Shown: positions 35,707-44,609, numbered from the stretch's first letter. The stretch is 51,867 nt of DNA from Desulfonatronovibrio magnus (GCF_000934755.1 NZ_KN882182.1:1-51867); one strand, 5' to 3'. The notes: a model not told the origin generated them from the letters alone. Translations and numbers: made by a program.

Positions 35707-36531
35707 TTAGATATTCAAGTCTTTAAACATGGAAGAGACAATACGCATATGAGCTTTTTCCTGTTCAGCAAGTTTGAAAAAACATTCTGACAATTCTTGA
35801 GAGTTACTTTTCTGAGCTAAGTTACGGTACATGTCATACGCCATTGTTTCCACCTCAAGAGCCATTTCCAGCAGATATGAATGCAATCCTGGTTCATCGA
35901 CATTTTTGAGTTCATCAATCCAGGCAGAAATTTCTGACCCGCCTTCCATGATATCGCCACCAGCCTTGGCAAAAACCATTTCAAAATCATCATCAAAGGC
36001 TTGAGCATTCAGACTGTAGACCATTTTAGCGTGCCCCTTTTCAAGCTTGGCCAGCTTGCTGATTTTATTTTGCAACTCCTGGTCTTGTATACTGTCAGCC
36101 AGAATCGAGTAAAAATTTTGAGCACCTTTTTCTAAATCAATGGCTTTTTGCAATACCAGTTTTTGATTAGTCAGTCTGGAAAAAAGATTAATCTTGGGAT
36201 AATTAGCCAATGTTTTTCCCTGGTAAGCGAGAATACCGCCTGCCAGGTTATAAATATCCTGATGCAAGAGCCCACTATCCCTGGCCAGGATGGAAGCGCT
36301 CATGGATCTTTTGCCGCTGCGACAATAAAAAACTGTGTTTTTATCAGCTGCAATTTCACCAAGCCTGCCCTCAAGCTCGTAAAGAGGCACAAGAACGGCT
36401 CCGGGAATATGAAAATGTGCGTATTCCTGGGGTGTTCTTACATCAACAAGATTGAATGAATCCTCTTTTTGCTTACCTGTGAAATCTTTAAACTCCTGTG
36501 CTGAAAGGTCAATTATCTGCTGTTCATTCAC
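35707..36531 (-). CDS. Rhodanese-rubrerythrin fusion protein
   Basis: The 274-residue protein has two domains. The rhodanese domain (about 5-110) has the active-site loop CRSGKRS with C70 and DVRTPQEYAHFHIPGA. The ferritin-like, rubrerythrin-type domain (about 130-270) carries two helix pairs with diiron ligand motifs, AIDLEKGAQNFY...LEKGHAKM and ALEVETMAYDMY...EQEKAHMRI. No rubredoxin-like cysteine knot is present. Likely roles are sulfur-species transfer coupled to peroxide or oxygen defence in an anaerobe; the substrate is unknown. CGGAG lies 10 bases before the ATG. Its stop codon is inside the repeat ending at 35710. Confidence 0.85.
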   Translation of the reverse strand: MNEQQIIDLSAQEFKDFTGKQKEDSFNLVDVRTPQEYAHFHIPGAVLVPLYELEGRLGEIAADKNTVFYCRSGKRSMSASILARDSGLLHQDIYNLAGGILAYQGKTLANYPKINLFSRLTNQKLVLQKAIDLEKGAQNFYSILADSIQDQELQNKISKLAKLEKGHAKMVYSLNAQAFDDDFEMVFAKAGGDIMEGGSEISAWIDELKNVDEPGLHSYLLEMALEVETMAYDMYRNLAQKSNSQELSECFFKLAEQEKAHMRIVSSMFKDLNI

Positions 36532-36692
36532 GACAATCTCCGTATCTTAGAAAAAAGTTAATGGGAAGAAGAACTCACCGGCTGGCAATGCAAACTCTCA
36601 TGTATAAATATGCCTGACCATATTACCCGTCTGAAGATTCTCATCTCAACCATTTAAGTTTATATTGAAATGAGTCTCATGCATTTACATAT

Positions 36693-38123
36693 TCATAGGT
36701 ATGGGCTGAACAGCCAGCATAAGGAATCTCTGAGTCTGGCAGGAATAGAACGTGAGTCCACTTCCTCCAGAGTCAGCTTCCTGGACGACATTATCTTTTG
36801 CTCAACGTGAGAGTAAAGAATAGCTGCCAGCCTTTTGGAATATACCTCCACCACCATTTCAAAGTTCAATCTCAGACTGCGGGGATCCATATTTGCCGAC
36901 CCGATAACACAGTACTCATCATCCACGAGAAACAGCTTGGAATGATCAAAAGGTGGTGGCTGGTAATATACATTAACCCTGTATTGAAGGATTTCCCAAA
37001 GCATATTGCGGGTAGCCCAGTGAACAAATGGAAGGTTGTTCTTTTCAGGCAGAACAATAGTAACTTCTACACCTCTCAGGGAAGCTACCTGGAGCGCACC
37101 AAGGAGTTCCTGAGATGGAAGAAAGTATGGAGTCATGATAATAATCTTACTTTTCGCCTGAGAAACCATCCCTGTATAAAGCATTCTCAATTTATCTATA
37201 TCCTGGTTAGGTCCAACAGTGATAGTTCTGCAAAAAGCATCTCCAAAGACCTGCAGATCATGGCCTGAATCCCTGGTCGGCAAATGAAATCCTTTACAGA
37301 AAGACCAGTCTTCCATGAATACGTCTTTCATCTGGGATACTACAGGGCCTTTGAACTGAAATTGAATATCCTGTGCTCCTTTGCTTTTTTCATAGTCAAC
37401 AACATGTCTGTCGCCTATATTCATACCACCTGTAAATCCCATCATATCATCAATAATTAACATTTTTCTATGATTGCGCAGGTTGAGAAAAGGAGACACT
37501 GGAATAAGCTTTGGAGGGAGAAAACGAGAAAAAGGAACACCTGCCCTTTTGAGGTAGCGACTTATCTTTGGCCATGAATACAACTCTCCAATTCCATCCA
37601 CCAAAACCCTAACATCCAGACCACGCTTACATGCCTGGGATAAAGCCCCCACAAAACGCATCCCCCAATTGTTACTTTCAAAAATAAACGTCTGGAGATA
37701 TACATATTTCCTTGCGCTGTTAATGGCCGCAAGCATTTCAGGAAAGGCCTGATTGCCATTAAACAAAACATGTACTTTATTACCCCCCAGCAAAGGGCGG
37801 TTGGTCAGTTTGTCCGTCAATCCAGCTCTTAAATTTGAGTGAAACTTATCAACATCCTGCACTAATACTCTGGAAGTCAGGGTGCTTTGAGGAGCCCCCC
37901 TCCCCTGTTGAGTCAGAGCCAGAGGTTCAGCCTTAAGTTTTTTAGCTCTGGTTTTAATGCGGTTGATGCCCAGAAGATAATAGAGAATTGGTCCTAATGT
38001 GGGGATAAGCAGACAGGTTACAATCCAACCCCATGCAGTTCTCGGGTCTCGTTTGTACATTAGAGCATGTCCGGCTGCCCAGACATTTAAAAGCATGATC
38101 AGGAAAAAGATAAACAGGGCCAT
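36693..38123 (-). CDS. cls: Cardiolipin synthase (phospholipase D family)
   Basis: The 476-residue enzyme has two N-terminal membrane helices (about residues 2-20 and 32-55) and two PLD catalytic motifs, HRKMLIIDD...GGMNIGDRHV and HSKLFLVDDEYCVIGSANMDPRS. It joins two phosphatidylglycerol molecules, or a related pair, to cardiolipin at the inner membrane. The ATG at 38123 is preferred to the TTG just before it; no strong ribosome binding site is visible. It is isolated from its neighbours by repeats and intergenic DNA. Confidence 0.92.
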   Translation of the reverse strand: MALFIFFLIMLLNVWAAGHALMYKRDPRTAWGWIVTCLLIPTLGPILYYLLGINRIKTRAKKLKAEPLALTQQGRGAPQSTLTSRVLVQDVDKFHSNLRAGLTDKLTNRPLLGGNKVHVLFNGNQAFPEMLAAINSARKYVYLQTFIFESNNWGMRFVGALSQACKRGLDVRVLVDGIGELYSWPKISRYLKRAGVPFSRFLPPKLIPVSPFLNLRNHRKMLIIDDMMGFTGGMNIGDRHVVDYEKSKGAQDIQFQFKGPVVSQMKDVFMEDWSFCKGFHLPTRDSGHDLQVFGDAFCRTITVGPNQDIDKLRMLYTGMVSQAKSKIIIMTPYFLPSQELLGALQVASLRGVEVTIVLPEKNNLPFVHWATRNMLWEILQYRVNVYYQPPPFDHSKLFLVDDEYCVIGSANMDPRSLRLNFEMVVEVYSKRLAAILYSHVEQKIMSSRKLTLEEVDSRSIPARLRDSLCWLFSPYL

Positions 38124-38239
38124 CAAGGTAAAAAAAGCCTTTGGAGGATAACAATAATCTGCTCAAAGCAGCTAAAATAGAATCAATTCATGCATTACGC
38201 ATTCATGAAAATCAAACAGAAAGTTTAAGAATCAGGATG

Positions 38240-38510
38240 TTAAATAACTTTTAGCTTACAAGTAACTACAAACGTATATGTAATAAATTCAGAGCATTAC
38301 GGTTTTACGATACAGATTGCTTCGGTCGCTTAGGCTCCCTCGTGGGTGACAGGTTTTCAGCTACCACATCCCTGACAACTCAGGTGTCATTGCGAGCGAG
38401 TCTTCGAGCGCGGCAATCCTTGTTGCGAGCGAAGCGAAGCAATCTCGCGTTGAGGCTATATCAATTTACTCGCAGGTTCGGTCCCGGGCCGCCCGGGGGA
38501 GGAGCTACTA
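38240..38510 (+). repeat. Composite repeat (half R1)-B-R1
   Basis: A half R1 (AGCTTACAAGTAACTAC) is followed by module B (38276 to about 38440) and a full R1 (38464-38510). Module B matches 8085-8259 closely and carries one extra GTTGCGAGCGAAGCGAAGC stretch around 38421-38440. Module C is absent from this copy. No gene is seen in 38127-38566. Confidence 0.85.
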
Positions 38511-38566
38511 ACTACTAACTGATAACAATTTCTTGTTTTTTATGACAGGCTTTCAAGATTAAGTTA

Positions 38567-39406
38567 CTAATCTAATTGATAAAAAATGGAACGAAGATAT
38601 CTTTTGGGAACAAATGACCTTGTCACGCCTGAAAGAGACTCAGTTGAGCCAATAAGAAGACACCCATCAGGCTGTAATACGCCAGCAATTCTTTCAAAAA
38701 GCCTTTTTTTGTCGTCTGGCTTGAAATATATGGCTACATTTCTGCAAAAAACGATATCAAACTTACCAAGCACTGAGAAAGGCTGCATAAGATTGATCTT
38801 GCGAAAATTCGCTAAGGCTCTGATCTCGTCTTTTATTCTCCAGTTGCCATCAGGAGTGGGATTAAAAAATTTGTTAAGTTTGTCACTGGTCAAGCCTCTT
38901 TCAATCTCAAATTTATTGTATTTACCGTAGCTTGACTTGGCTATGGCTTCATCAGAAATGTCCGTGCCAAGAATGTTCACTTGATACTTATTGAGGTCAG
39001 GGATGATCTCTTTGACAGCAATAGCTATGCTGTAAACTTCCTGGCCTGTGGAACATGCAGCACTCCAGATTCTGAGTTTAACCGGCATGGAAGAATGTGT
39101 CTTTTTACTTCTGGCATCAATGATATCCGGCAAAATTTTATGCTTCAAAAGCTCAAAAGGAGCATTGTCCCTGAAAAAAAGAGTTTCCTTAGTTGTGATG
39201 GCATCAATTATGGCTTTTTCCAGCTTTTTGGTGCCATCAGATCTGGATTTGTTGTAAAGGTCCCTGTAGGAGGCAAGTTTTTCCTGCTGCAACAACGGTT
39301 TGAGCCTGTTTTCCAGCAAGTATGCCTTACTTTGGTCAAGGTAGATTCCTGAAAGATTATATATATACTGTGAAATAATCTTCAGTTCGTCGGGAGTAAT
39401 TTTCAT
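38567..39406 (-). CDS. cheR: Chemotaxis protein methyltransferase CheR
   Basis: CheR (279 residues) methylates glutamates of chemoreceptors using S-adenosylmethionine. The N-terminal helical domain is followed by the SAM-binding motif RIWSAACSTGQEVYSIA, GTDISDEAIAKS, and DIVFCRNVAIYF with the family's FCRN motif. It overlaps the end of cheB by 4 bases (ATGA). No receptor or CheA gene is in the window. Confidence 0.93.
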   Translation of the reverse strand: MKITPDELKIISQYIYNLSGIYLDQSKAYLLENRLKPLLQQEKLASYRDLYNKSRSDGTKKLEKAIIDAITTKETLFFRDNAPFELLKHKILPDIIDARSKKTHSSMPVKLRIWSAACSTGQEVYSIAIAVKEIIPDLNKYQVNILGTDISDEAIAKSSYGKYNKFEIERGLTSDKLNKFFNPTPDGNWRIKDEIRALANFRKINLMQPFSVLGKFDIVFCRNVAIYFKPDDKKRLFERIAGVLQPDGCLLIGSTESLSGVTRSFVPKRYLRSIFYQLD

Positions 39407-40482
39407 CTTTTGACAGTGCTGACTATTTCGGCTGCTATCCGTTCTAAAGGTACCATAATATCAACGACTCCTGCATCATGGGCCATCTTAGGCATGCCAT
39501 ACACAACACAGGTATCCTCATCCTGTCCAATCACAACAGCTCCAAGGGCCTTCATTACTTTGAGCCCCAAGGTGCCGTCATTGCCCATCCCTGTCATAAT
39601 CACACCTGTGACTTTGTTTTTAAATTCCCGGGCTACGGAACGAAAAAGATAATCTGCCGCAGGCTTGCAATTATTTTCAGGTGGATCATCAGTAATACGT
39701 AAAATCTTTTTCTGAGCTGCACCGGTGACAACTTTAGTCTGCTTTCCACCAGGGGCAATATAAACATGATTAGAACGCAGGATCTCTCCATCTTCTGCTT
39801 CCTTGATGCGCAGGCTGCATTTCTGATCAAGACTTTCTGCCAGAGATTTGGTAAATATGGGAGGCATATGCTGCACAATTACCACTGGAACATTAAGATT
39901 TCCTGGCAACATGGGCAGCATTCTTGTCAAGGCATTGGGCCCACCTGTAGATATACCGATGGCAACAATATCTGACTTTTCATGCGCCATTCTCGCTGAA
40001 TGGATTGTAGGAGTTGAGGCAGGTTTGGGTTTGACCCGGGGATCCTTATCAGTTTTCCGTAGTGCTTTCTTAATGTCCAAGCGTTTTAAAAAATGCTTGA
40101 CCCGGGGAGAAAGGGCTCTTTGCAGAATACTGATATTTTCTTCGCGCGACTCCTTGTCTGGCTTAGTAATAAAGTCAAATGCCCCTAATTCAAGGGCCTT
40201 CATGGTGATATCGCTGCCTCTTTTAGTCAGGGTGCTGACCATCACCACCCCGACATTGATCTTTCTCTTTTGAATTTCTTCAAGAGTCTGCACGCCGTCC
40301 ATAACCGGCATTTCTACATCAAGGGTTATCAGATCAGGTTTAAGAGATTCAATCCTATTCAGCGCAATCTTACCATTGCTTGCTGTTCCGACCACCTCGA
40401 CATCAGGAAAATCATTTAACACATCACCAATGATTTTTCGGTATACAATTGTGTCATCAACAACGAGAACCCTGAGAGCCAT
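39403..40482 (-). CDS. cheB: Chemotaxis methylesterase/glutamine deamidase CheB
   Basis: CheB (359 residues) has a receiver domain with phosphorylation site D55 (LDVEMPVMDG), a linker rich in Lys/Arg/Pro, and a methylesterase domain. The catalytic triad motifs are GISTGGPNALTR (serine), VQHMPP (histidine) and GMGNDG (aspartate). It removes methyl groups that CheR adds. AGGAG is 5 bases before the start, and cheR follows with an overlap. Confidence 0.94.
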   Translation of the reverse strand: MALRVLVVDDTIVYRKIIGDVLNDFPDVEVVGTASNGKIALNRIESLKPDLITLDVEMPVMDGVQTLEEIQKRKINVGVVMVSTLTKRGSDITMKALELGAFDFITKPDKESREENISILQRALSPRVKHFLKRLDIKKALRKTDKDPRVKPKPASTPTIHSARMAHEKSDIVAIGISTGGPNALTRMLPMLPGNLNVPVVIVQHMPPIFTKSLAESLDQKCSLRIKEAEDGEILRSNHVYIAPGGKQTKVVTGAAQKKILRITDDPPENNCKPAADYLFRSVAREFKNKVTGVIMTGMGNDGTLGLKVMKALGAVVIGQDEDTCVVYGMPKMAHDAGVVDIMVPLERIAAEIVSTVKR

Positions 40483-40619
40483 CTCAACTCCTGCATGTCT
40501 TAACAGCTAAAACACAGTCAAAACATGGTTATTGGTAAAATTGTTAAACTACATGGAATTTATATTTTAAACTTTGTGATTGTGTACTTATCATTTTAGC
40601 AACGGAAATATAAATGTAA

Positions 40620-41081
40620 TCAGGAGCAATCATTTAATTTGACTGTGTGCTCAGACCTGCGGGGATTCAACATAATCCAGAACCTTAAAACTGTTCCTGA
40701 ATCATTATACTCGAACCCGTCAGAATATTGTCTTATTAAAAAAAGCCCCCAACCGCAATGAGAAGTACTGCCTGCAGGATTTCTTTTAAGGCTGTCCCGC
40801 CAGTCAAAACCAGGACCAGGCCCTGAAACTTCAAACTCCACTTTGTCCTTAGTCAACAAGGCCCTGCAGGAAATAATTTTGGAATGATCCTGGTCTGCTC
40901 CATGAAAAATAGCATTATTCAGCGATTCTCTCAAGACAATAGTCAAATTAAAAAAAGTTTTTTCATCACACGCAGCATCAAGGAAAAGCTTAACCTTTTC
41001 CATTAGTGATTCCACAAGAGTTGGGTCAGCAGGAAATTCACAACTCAAGCTGGTTTTAGTGATTTTGCAATCTATAGTCAT
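40620..41081 (-). CDS. RsbW-like ATP-binding regulator (anti-sigma factor type)
   Basis: This 153-residue HATPase domain is related to RsbW/SpoIIAB serine kinases. The N-box is LRESLNNAIFHGAD and the G1/G2 region is SGPGPGFDWRD and HCGWGLFLIRQYSDG. Such proteins bind and phosphorylate an anti-sigma antagonist. Its start overlaps the stop of the phosphatase gene upstream by one base (TGATG), so the two are translationally coupled. No STAS-domain antagonist gene is nearby. Confidence 0.85.
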   Translation of the reverse strand: MTIDCKITKTSLSCEFPADPTLVESLMEKVKLFLDAACDEKTFFNLTIVLRESLNNAIFHGADQDHSKIISCRALLTKDKVEFEVSGPGPGFDWRDSLKRNPAGSTSHCGWGLFLIRQYSDGFEYNDSGTVLRFWIMLNPRRSEHTVKLNDCS

Positions 41082-42217
41082 CAGACCTCCGTCCCAAGAA
41101 TAACTACATCATCCTGGAGCAAATTTTTATCCGGGCATAAATGCTCAAAAATAAATTCAAGGGATTCTCCTAAGGGGAGGTCTGCAGATGCAGCAGCTTG
41201 CTTCATCACCTCTTCAATGCCTTGGGTCCGTGTCCTCATCGAATCGCCAAAAAGTTCCACCAGTCCATCAGTAAAAAGAAAGAATCTGTCTCCAGGCTCA
41301 ACATGTTCTTGAGTCGGATAAAACTCAACCTGTTCAAAAGGTCCTAAAATGTCTCCTTCAGCTTCCAGCAGCTTAGCCTCTTTTGTCGAAGCCTTGACAT
41401 TAACCGCAGGCAGATGACCTGCATTATAGAGAAATGCCTTGTTCATACCTTTATCCACCAAAAGGAAGGCTGCAGTCAGGTGCTGGGAAGGTTGCAGAAT
41501 TCTGTTTAAAACTGCGTTCGTCATCCGCAAGCCTTCCTCCACCGGGGTGTAGGGGTTAATATTCTGATCAAACAATACTTTCAGGGCAGATGTTACATAA
41601 GCAGTGCCAAGGTTATGCCCGCTTATATCCGCAACTGTGTATACATAGGTGTTTTCTCCGGTTCTGATGACATCAAGAAAATCTCCGCCCGCTTCTAATA
41701 TGGGCCGAAAAATATACTTGAATCGCGCTTCCGGATACATTTCAGGATCAACTAAAAACGATTCCTGGGCTTCTCTGATGTCAGCAAAGTGTCTGACCTG
41801 AGATTCAACAAGCTTTTCCTTGGCAAACTTAAGCTCAAGGTGAACCCTGATTCGGGCCAGCACTTCTGTCCTGGCAAAGGGTTTCCCTATATAATCCACA
41901 CCACCGAGTTCCAATCCCTTTACAATATTTTCAGTATCGTTCAGTGCGGAAATGAAGATGATGGGTATATCCTTGGTAAGAGGATTTTGCTTTAAACCTT
42001 TACATGTATCAAAACCGTCTTCAACAGGCATCATTACATCGAGCAAGATCAGGTCCGGCAAATTCTCAGAAGCCATACTTCTGGCCATCTTTCCATTTTC
42101 AGCCTCCATAGTCTGGTAACCGGAATTTTGGAGAACGACCTTTAGTAGCCTTCTGTTCAAGGGAGAATCATCTACAATTAGGATTAGCGCGGGCCTGAAT
42201 TTTTTTTCTTGATTCAT
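41081..42217 (-). CDS. Receiver-PP2C phosphatase (RsbU-like)
   Basis: The 378-residue protein has an N-terminal receiver domain with phosphorylation site D60 (LLDVMMPVEDG). A short coiled linker (about 125-160) leads to a SpoIIE/PP2C-type phosphatase domain (EAGGDFLDV, VADISGHNLGTAYV, LFTDGLVELFGD). It would dephosphorylate a STAS-domain antagonist when phosphorylated by a sensor kinase, opposing the RsbW-like protein encoded directly downstream. The upstream gap holds a 140-bp palindromic element. Confidence 0.88.
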   Translation of the reverse strand: MNQEKKFRPALILIVDDSPLNRRLLKVVLQNSGYQTMEAENGKMARSMASENLPDLILLDVMMPVEDGFDTCKGLKQNPLTKDIPIIFISALNDTENIVKGLELGGVDYIGKPFARTEVLARIRVHLELKFAKEKLVESQVRHFADIREAQESFLVDPEMYPEARFKYIFRPILEAGGDFLDVIRTGENTYVYTVADISGHNLGTAYVTSALKVLFDQNINPYTPVEEGLRMTNAVLNRILQPSQHLTAAFLLVDKGMNKAFLYNAGHLPAVNVKASTKEAKLLEAEGDILGPFEQVEFYPTQEHVEPGDRFFLFTDGLVELFGDSMRTRTQGIEEVMKQAAASADLPLGESLEFIFEHLCPDKNLLQDDVVILGTEV

Positions 42218-42290
42218 GTATATTTTGTATTACTCAAAAGTCAGTCAAAGCATTATGCAGGTAGTCTTAAGAGTTGAAGTTTGAAGTTTT

Positions 42291-42430
42291 GTAACAGTTT
42301 AGCCATTTGCATGCGGCATGAGGACTGGCTCTCCCCGCACTTATTATTAAATACTGTCAATCACCCATCAGAATAATAAGTGCGGGGGTGCCTGTCCCCT
42401 GCTTTCCTTAAAAAAAGGCTAAACTGTTAC
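42291..42430. mobile_element. 140-bp palindromic element with double inverted repeats
   Basis: Perfect 14-bp outer ends GTAACAGTTTAGCC/GGCTAAACTGTTAC enclose a perfect 16-bp inner pair CCCCGCACTTATTATT/AATAATAAGTGCGGGG (42333-42348 and 42372-42387). GTGCCTGTCCCC follows the inner right arm. The outer end sequence recurs at 51745-51758 near the window end, and a variant is at about 42553. No coding frame is present in 42218-42578. Confidence 0.75.
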
Positions 42431-42578
42431 GAGGTTTTCAGGTCAGAACACAGTAAAAAAAACAAATTGAACAAATATTTTAAGCAACAAAAAAGAATTT
42501 TGCAATAATCTAAACCTCATGAATTGACACTGTCAGCCCATGGGGGCTAAACTGGTACCTCATATGTAAAATATAATT

Positions 42579-43040
42579 TTACTCGTTTTCAAGCACTTCT
42601 TCAACATCAAGTATAGCTACCAGTTTGTTTTTATACTTATACACTCCCTGAAAAAATTTGCCCTTGACCCCTTTTATATTGGAAGGGGCAGGTGAAACAT
42701 TTTCCCGGTCTGCTACAACTACATCCGTTACCTTATTAACAAGAAAACCAATAAATTCCTGTTTTGAATTTACAATAATTATTCTGGTATCATCTGTAAT
42801 GTTTGCTGTTGATTCAATACCCAGTTTCTTCCCAAGGTCGATAATGGTTACAATTTTTCCTCGAAGATTCATAATACCTACGACATAATCCGGAGAGTGA
42901 GGGACTGATGTCAGCAATACCTGCTTATTGATCTCTTGAACAAACCCTATGTCTATGCCGCATAAAGCTTCTCCTACATAAAAACAGGAAATCTGAAAAG
43001 TTCCTTTCTTACCATGCTTGGCAATATTGTCTTCTGTCAT
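42579..43040 (-). CDS. cheW: Chemotaxis coupling protein CheW
   Basis: This 153-residue CheW domain has the pattern FYVGEALCGIDIGFVQEI, VGIMNLRGKIVTIIDLGKKLG and a C-terminal KLVAILDVEEVL. CheW links chemoreceptors to the kinase CheA. It is on the same strand as cheB/cheR but separated by the RsbU/RsbW-like pair and a 361-bp repeat-bearing gap, so it probably has its own promoter. Confidence 0.92.
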   Translation of the reverse strand: MTEDNIAKHGKKGTFQISCFYVGEALCGIDIGFVQEINKQVLLTSVPHSPDYVVGIMNLRGKIVTIIDLGKKLGIESTANITDDTRIIIVNSKQEFIGFLVNKVTDVVVADRENVSPAPSNIKGVKGKFFQGVYKYKNKLVAILDVEEVLENE

Positions 43041-43149
43041 TATATTTCCCCTTTATCTGCCTTGGAAAGTTGCCTGATTACTTAAAGTTTTTGTCCATAG
43101 TATGTGCCCCGAACTCCAATCTTGAGACACACAAAACTGAAGGGGGCGT

Positions 43150-43698
43150 CTAAAACACTGCAGCCTGAAACCAGAATATTTCAGTATTCGGGTCCTGCCA
43201 GCAATTGTCCAGAAGGCCTGCTTTACGACATGTATTAGCCAAAAAGGTATTTCTGTCCCATTTCCATTCCACTGCTACCTGAGGCAAAAGCAGGCCACTA
43301 TGGGCTCCCTGCCTGATGAGCAGGCCATGTTTACCTGGTACAATATCTTGAGGATTGTCTACTTTGGATAAAGGACTCAGAATGGAAATTTCCAGATTGA
43401 TTGAATTAAGTTCGGCTTTCTGTAAAGGTGGAAAGCGAGGATCATGAAAGGCAGCCTGAGAGGCCATTCTGATAATTGTTTTCCACAAAGGCTTATCACC
43501 AATAATATGCCCTATACATCCCCTTAACTTACCTTTTATCTTCAAGGTAACAAATGCCCCTAACTTTTCCTTCATTTTTTCCGTTGGAGGCTCAGGGTAA
43601 TTTATATTTTCTTCAAAAGCGACCTTAATGCTCAGCCAGGCTAACTGCTTCAGATAATCTTTTTCCTGTGCTGAAAGTTCAAAAGTAAAATCGCTCAT
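43150..43698 (-). CDS. AMMECR1-domain protein (AmmeMemoRadiSam system protein A)
   Basis: This 182-residue AMMECR1-domain protein has the strictly conserved motif LRGCIGH and later FHDPRFPPL and EISILSPL. In many prokaryotes it accompanies a MEMO protein and a radical SAM enzyme. Neither partner is in this window, and the biochemical role is unknown. The start at 43698 has AGGGG 5 bases upstream, two bases after the stop of the flavoprotein gene, so the two form an operon. Confidence 0.85.
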   Translation of the reverse strand: MSDFTFELSAQEKDYLKQLAWLSIKVAFEENINYPEPPTEKMKEKLGAFVTLKIKGKLRGCIGHIIGDKPLWKTIIRMASQAAFHDPRFPPLQKAELNSINLEISILSPLSKVDNPQDIVPGKHGLLIRQGAHSGLLLPQVAVEWKWDRNTFLANTCRKAGLLDNCWQDPNTEIFWFQAAVF

Positions 43699-43700
43699 AA

Positions 43701-44609
43701 TCACCCCTGATTCTCAGCAGCTTTTTTTTCTTTCAGATAAGCAATTGCTGAATGCGCTGCAATTGCTCCTTCACCTACAGCTACACTGATCTGTAAAAAC
43801 CTGCCCACGCAGTCACCTGCGGCAAAAACACCAGGAATATTGGTCTTTTGATCATAATCAGCCTCGATAAATACTCCTCTTGTGGTAATACCCAAAGCAT
43901 AAGCAAAATCAGTTGATGAGGCTTCGCCCATGGCGATAAAAATTCCATCAACATCCATTACATTGCCATCGCTAAGGACTGCCTGCTGTAAAAAATTATC
44001 ACCCTTAAGCTCAACAACTTTTTGAGACAAAATCTCTATATGTTCATTTTTTAAAAGTTCTGCATAGCTTTCAGTAATTTTTTCCTTCTTACCTTGAGTG
44101 CAGATCTTAACATCAGAAGTGTAGTTCTTAAGCTCTAAGGCCTGATTGGCGGCAAATATTCCTTCGCCAAGAACAAAGACTTTTTTACCCTTAAAAAAGA
44201 ATCCATCGCAACTGACACAATAAGAAATGCCGCGACCTTCATATTCAGAAATATTCTTAATTCCTGGACGTACCCTGCTTACTCCAGTTGCCAGAATGAT
44301 GGCTTTGCTGGAAACTTTTTTCTTGTCAGTCTTGATATCAAAACCACCCTGATCGTTATGATATATTCCAAGCACCTTTTCACAGCGAAGATCAGCCCCG
44401 AATTTGGCAGCATGGCTACACCCCAGTTCAATTAACTCTTTTCCGGTTATTGAGTCTGGAAAACCAAAATAGTTGTCAATGTCATAATTACCGGCAACCT
44501 TTGGGTCGCAGCCCAGCACAGTAGTTTTGATTCCGGCCCTGGCAGTATATATGGCAGCAGAAAGACCTGCTGGCCCCTGTCCGATAATGGCAATGTCTGT
44601 TGTATCCAT
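43701..44609 (-). CDS. Thioredoxin-reductase-like flavoprotein
   Basis: The 302-residue protein matches low-molecular-weight thioredoxin reductases. The FAD fold is IIGQGPAGLSAAIYTARAG, the redox pair is CVSC at residues 131-134 followed by DGFFFKGK, and the C-terminal FAD motif is IPGVFAAGDCVGR. The pyridine-nucleotide region has GEGIFA but lacks the HRRxxxR signature for NADPH, reading CTQGKKEKITES instead. The electron donor may be NADH or another carrier. No thioredoxin gene is adjacent. The start has AGAGGT 7 bases upstream, and AMMECR1 follows directly. Confidence 0.85.
   Translation of the reverse strand: MDTTDIAIIGQGPAGLSAAIYTARAGIKTTVLGCDPKVAGNYDIDNYFGFPDSITGKELIELGCSHAAKFGADLRCEKVLGIYHNDQGGFDIKTDKKKVSSKAIILATGVSRVRPGIKNISEYEGRGISYCVSCDGFFFKGKKVFVLGEGIFAANQALELKNYTSDVKICTQGKKEKITESYAELLKNEHIEILSQKVVELKGDNFLQQAVLSDGNVMDVDGIFIAMGEASSTDFAYALGITTRGVFIEADYDQKTNIPGVFAAGDCVGRFLQISVAVGEGAIAAHSAIAYLKEKKAAENQG

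Larger units (their letters stand above)
35332..35710 (+). repeat. ATTAG-bounded repeat, copy 2 (379 bp, with nested insertions)
   Basis: It matches 12237-12500 from its first ATTAG to its last. It is longer because three palindromic stretches interrupt sequence that is continuous in copy 1 (35444-35493, 35539-35592 and about 35602-35653). The element exactly fills the space between two convergent genes and overlaps both stop codons (TAG of the response regulator, and TAA of the rhodanese-rubrerythrin gene on the other strand). Confidence 0.88.
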
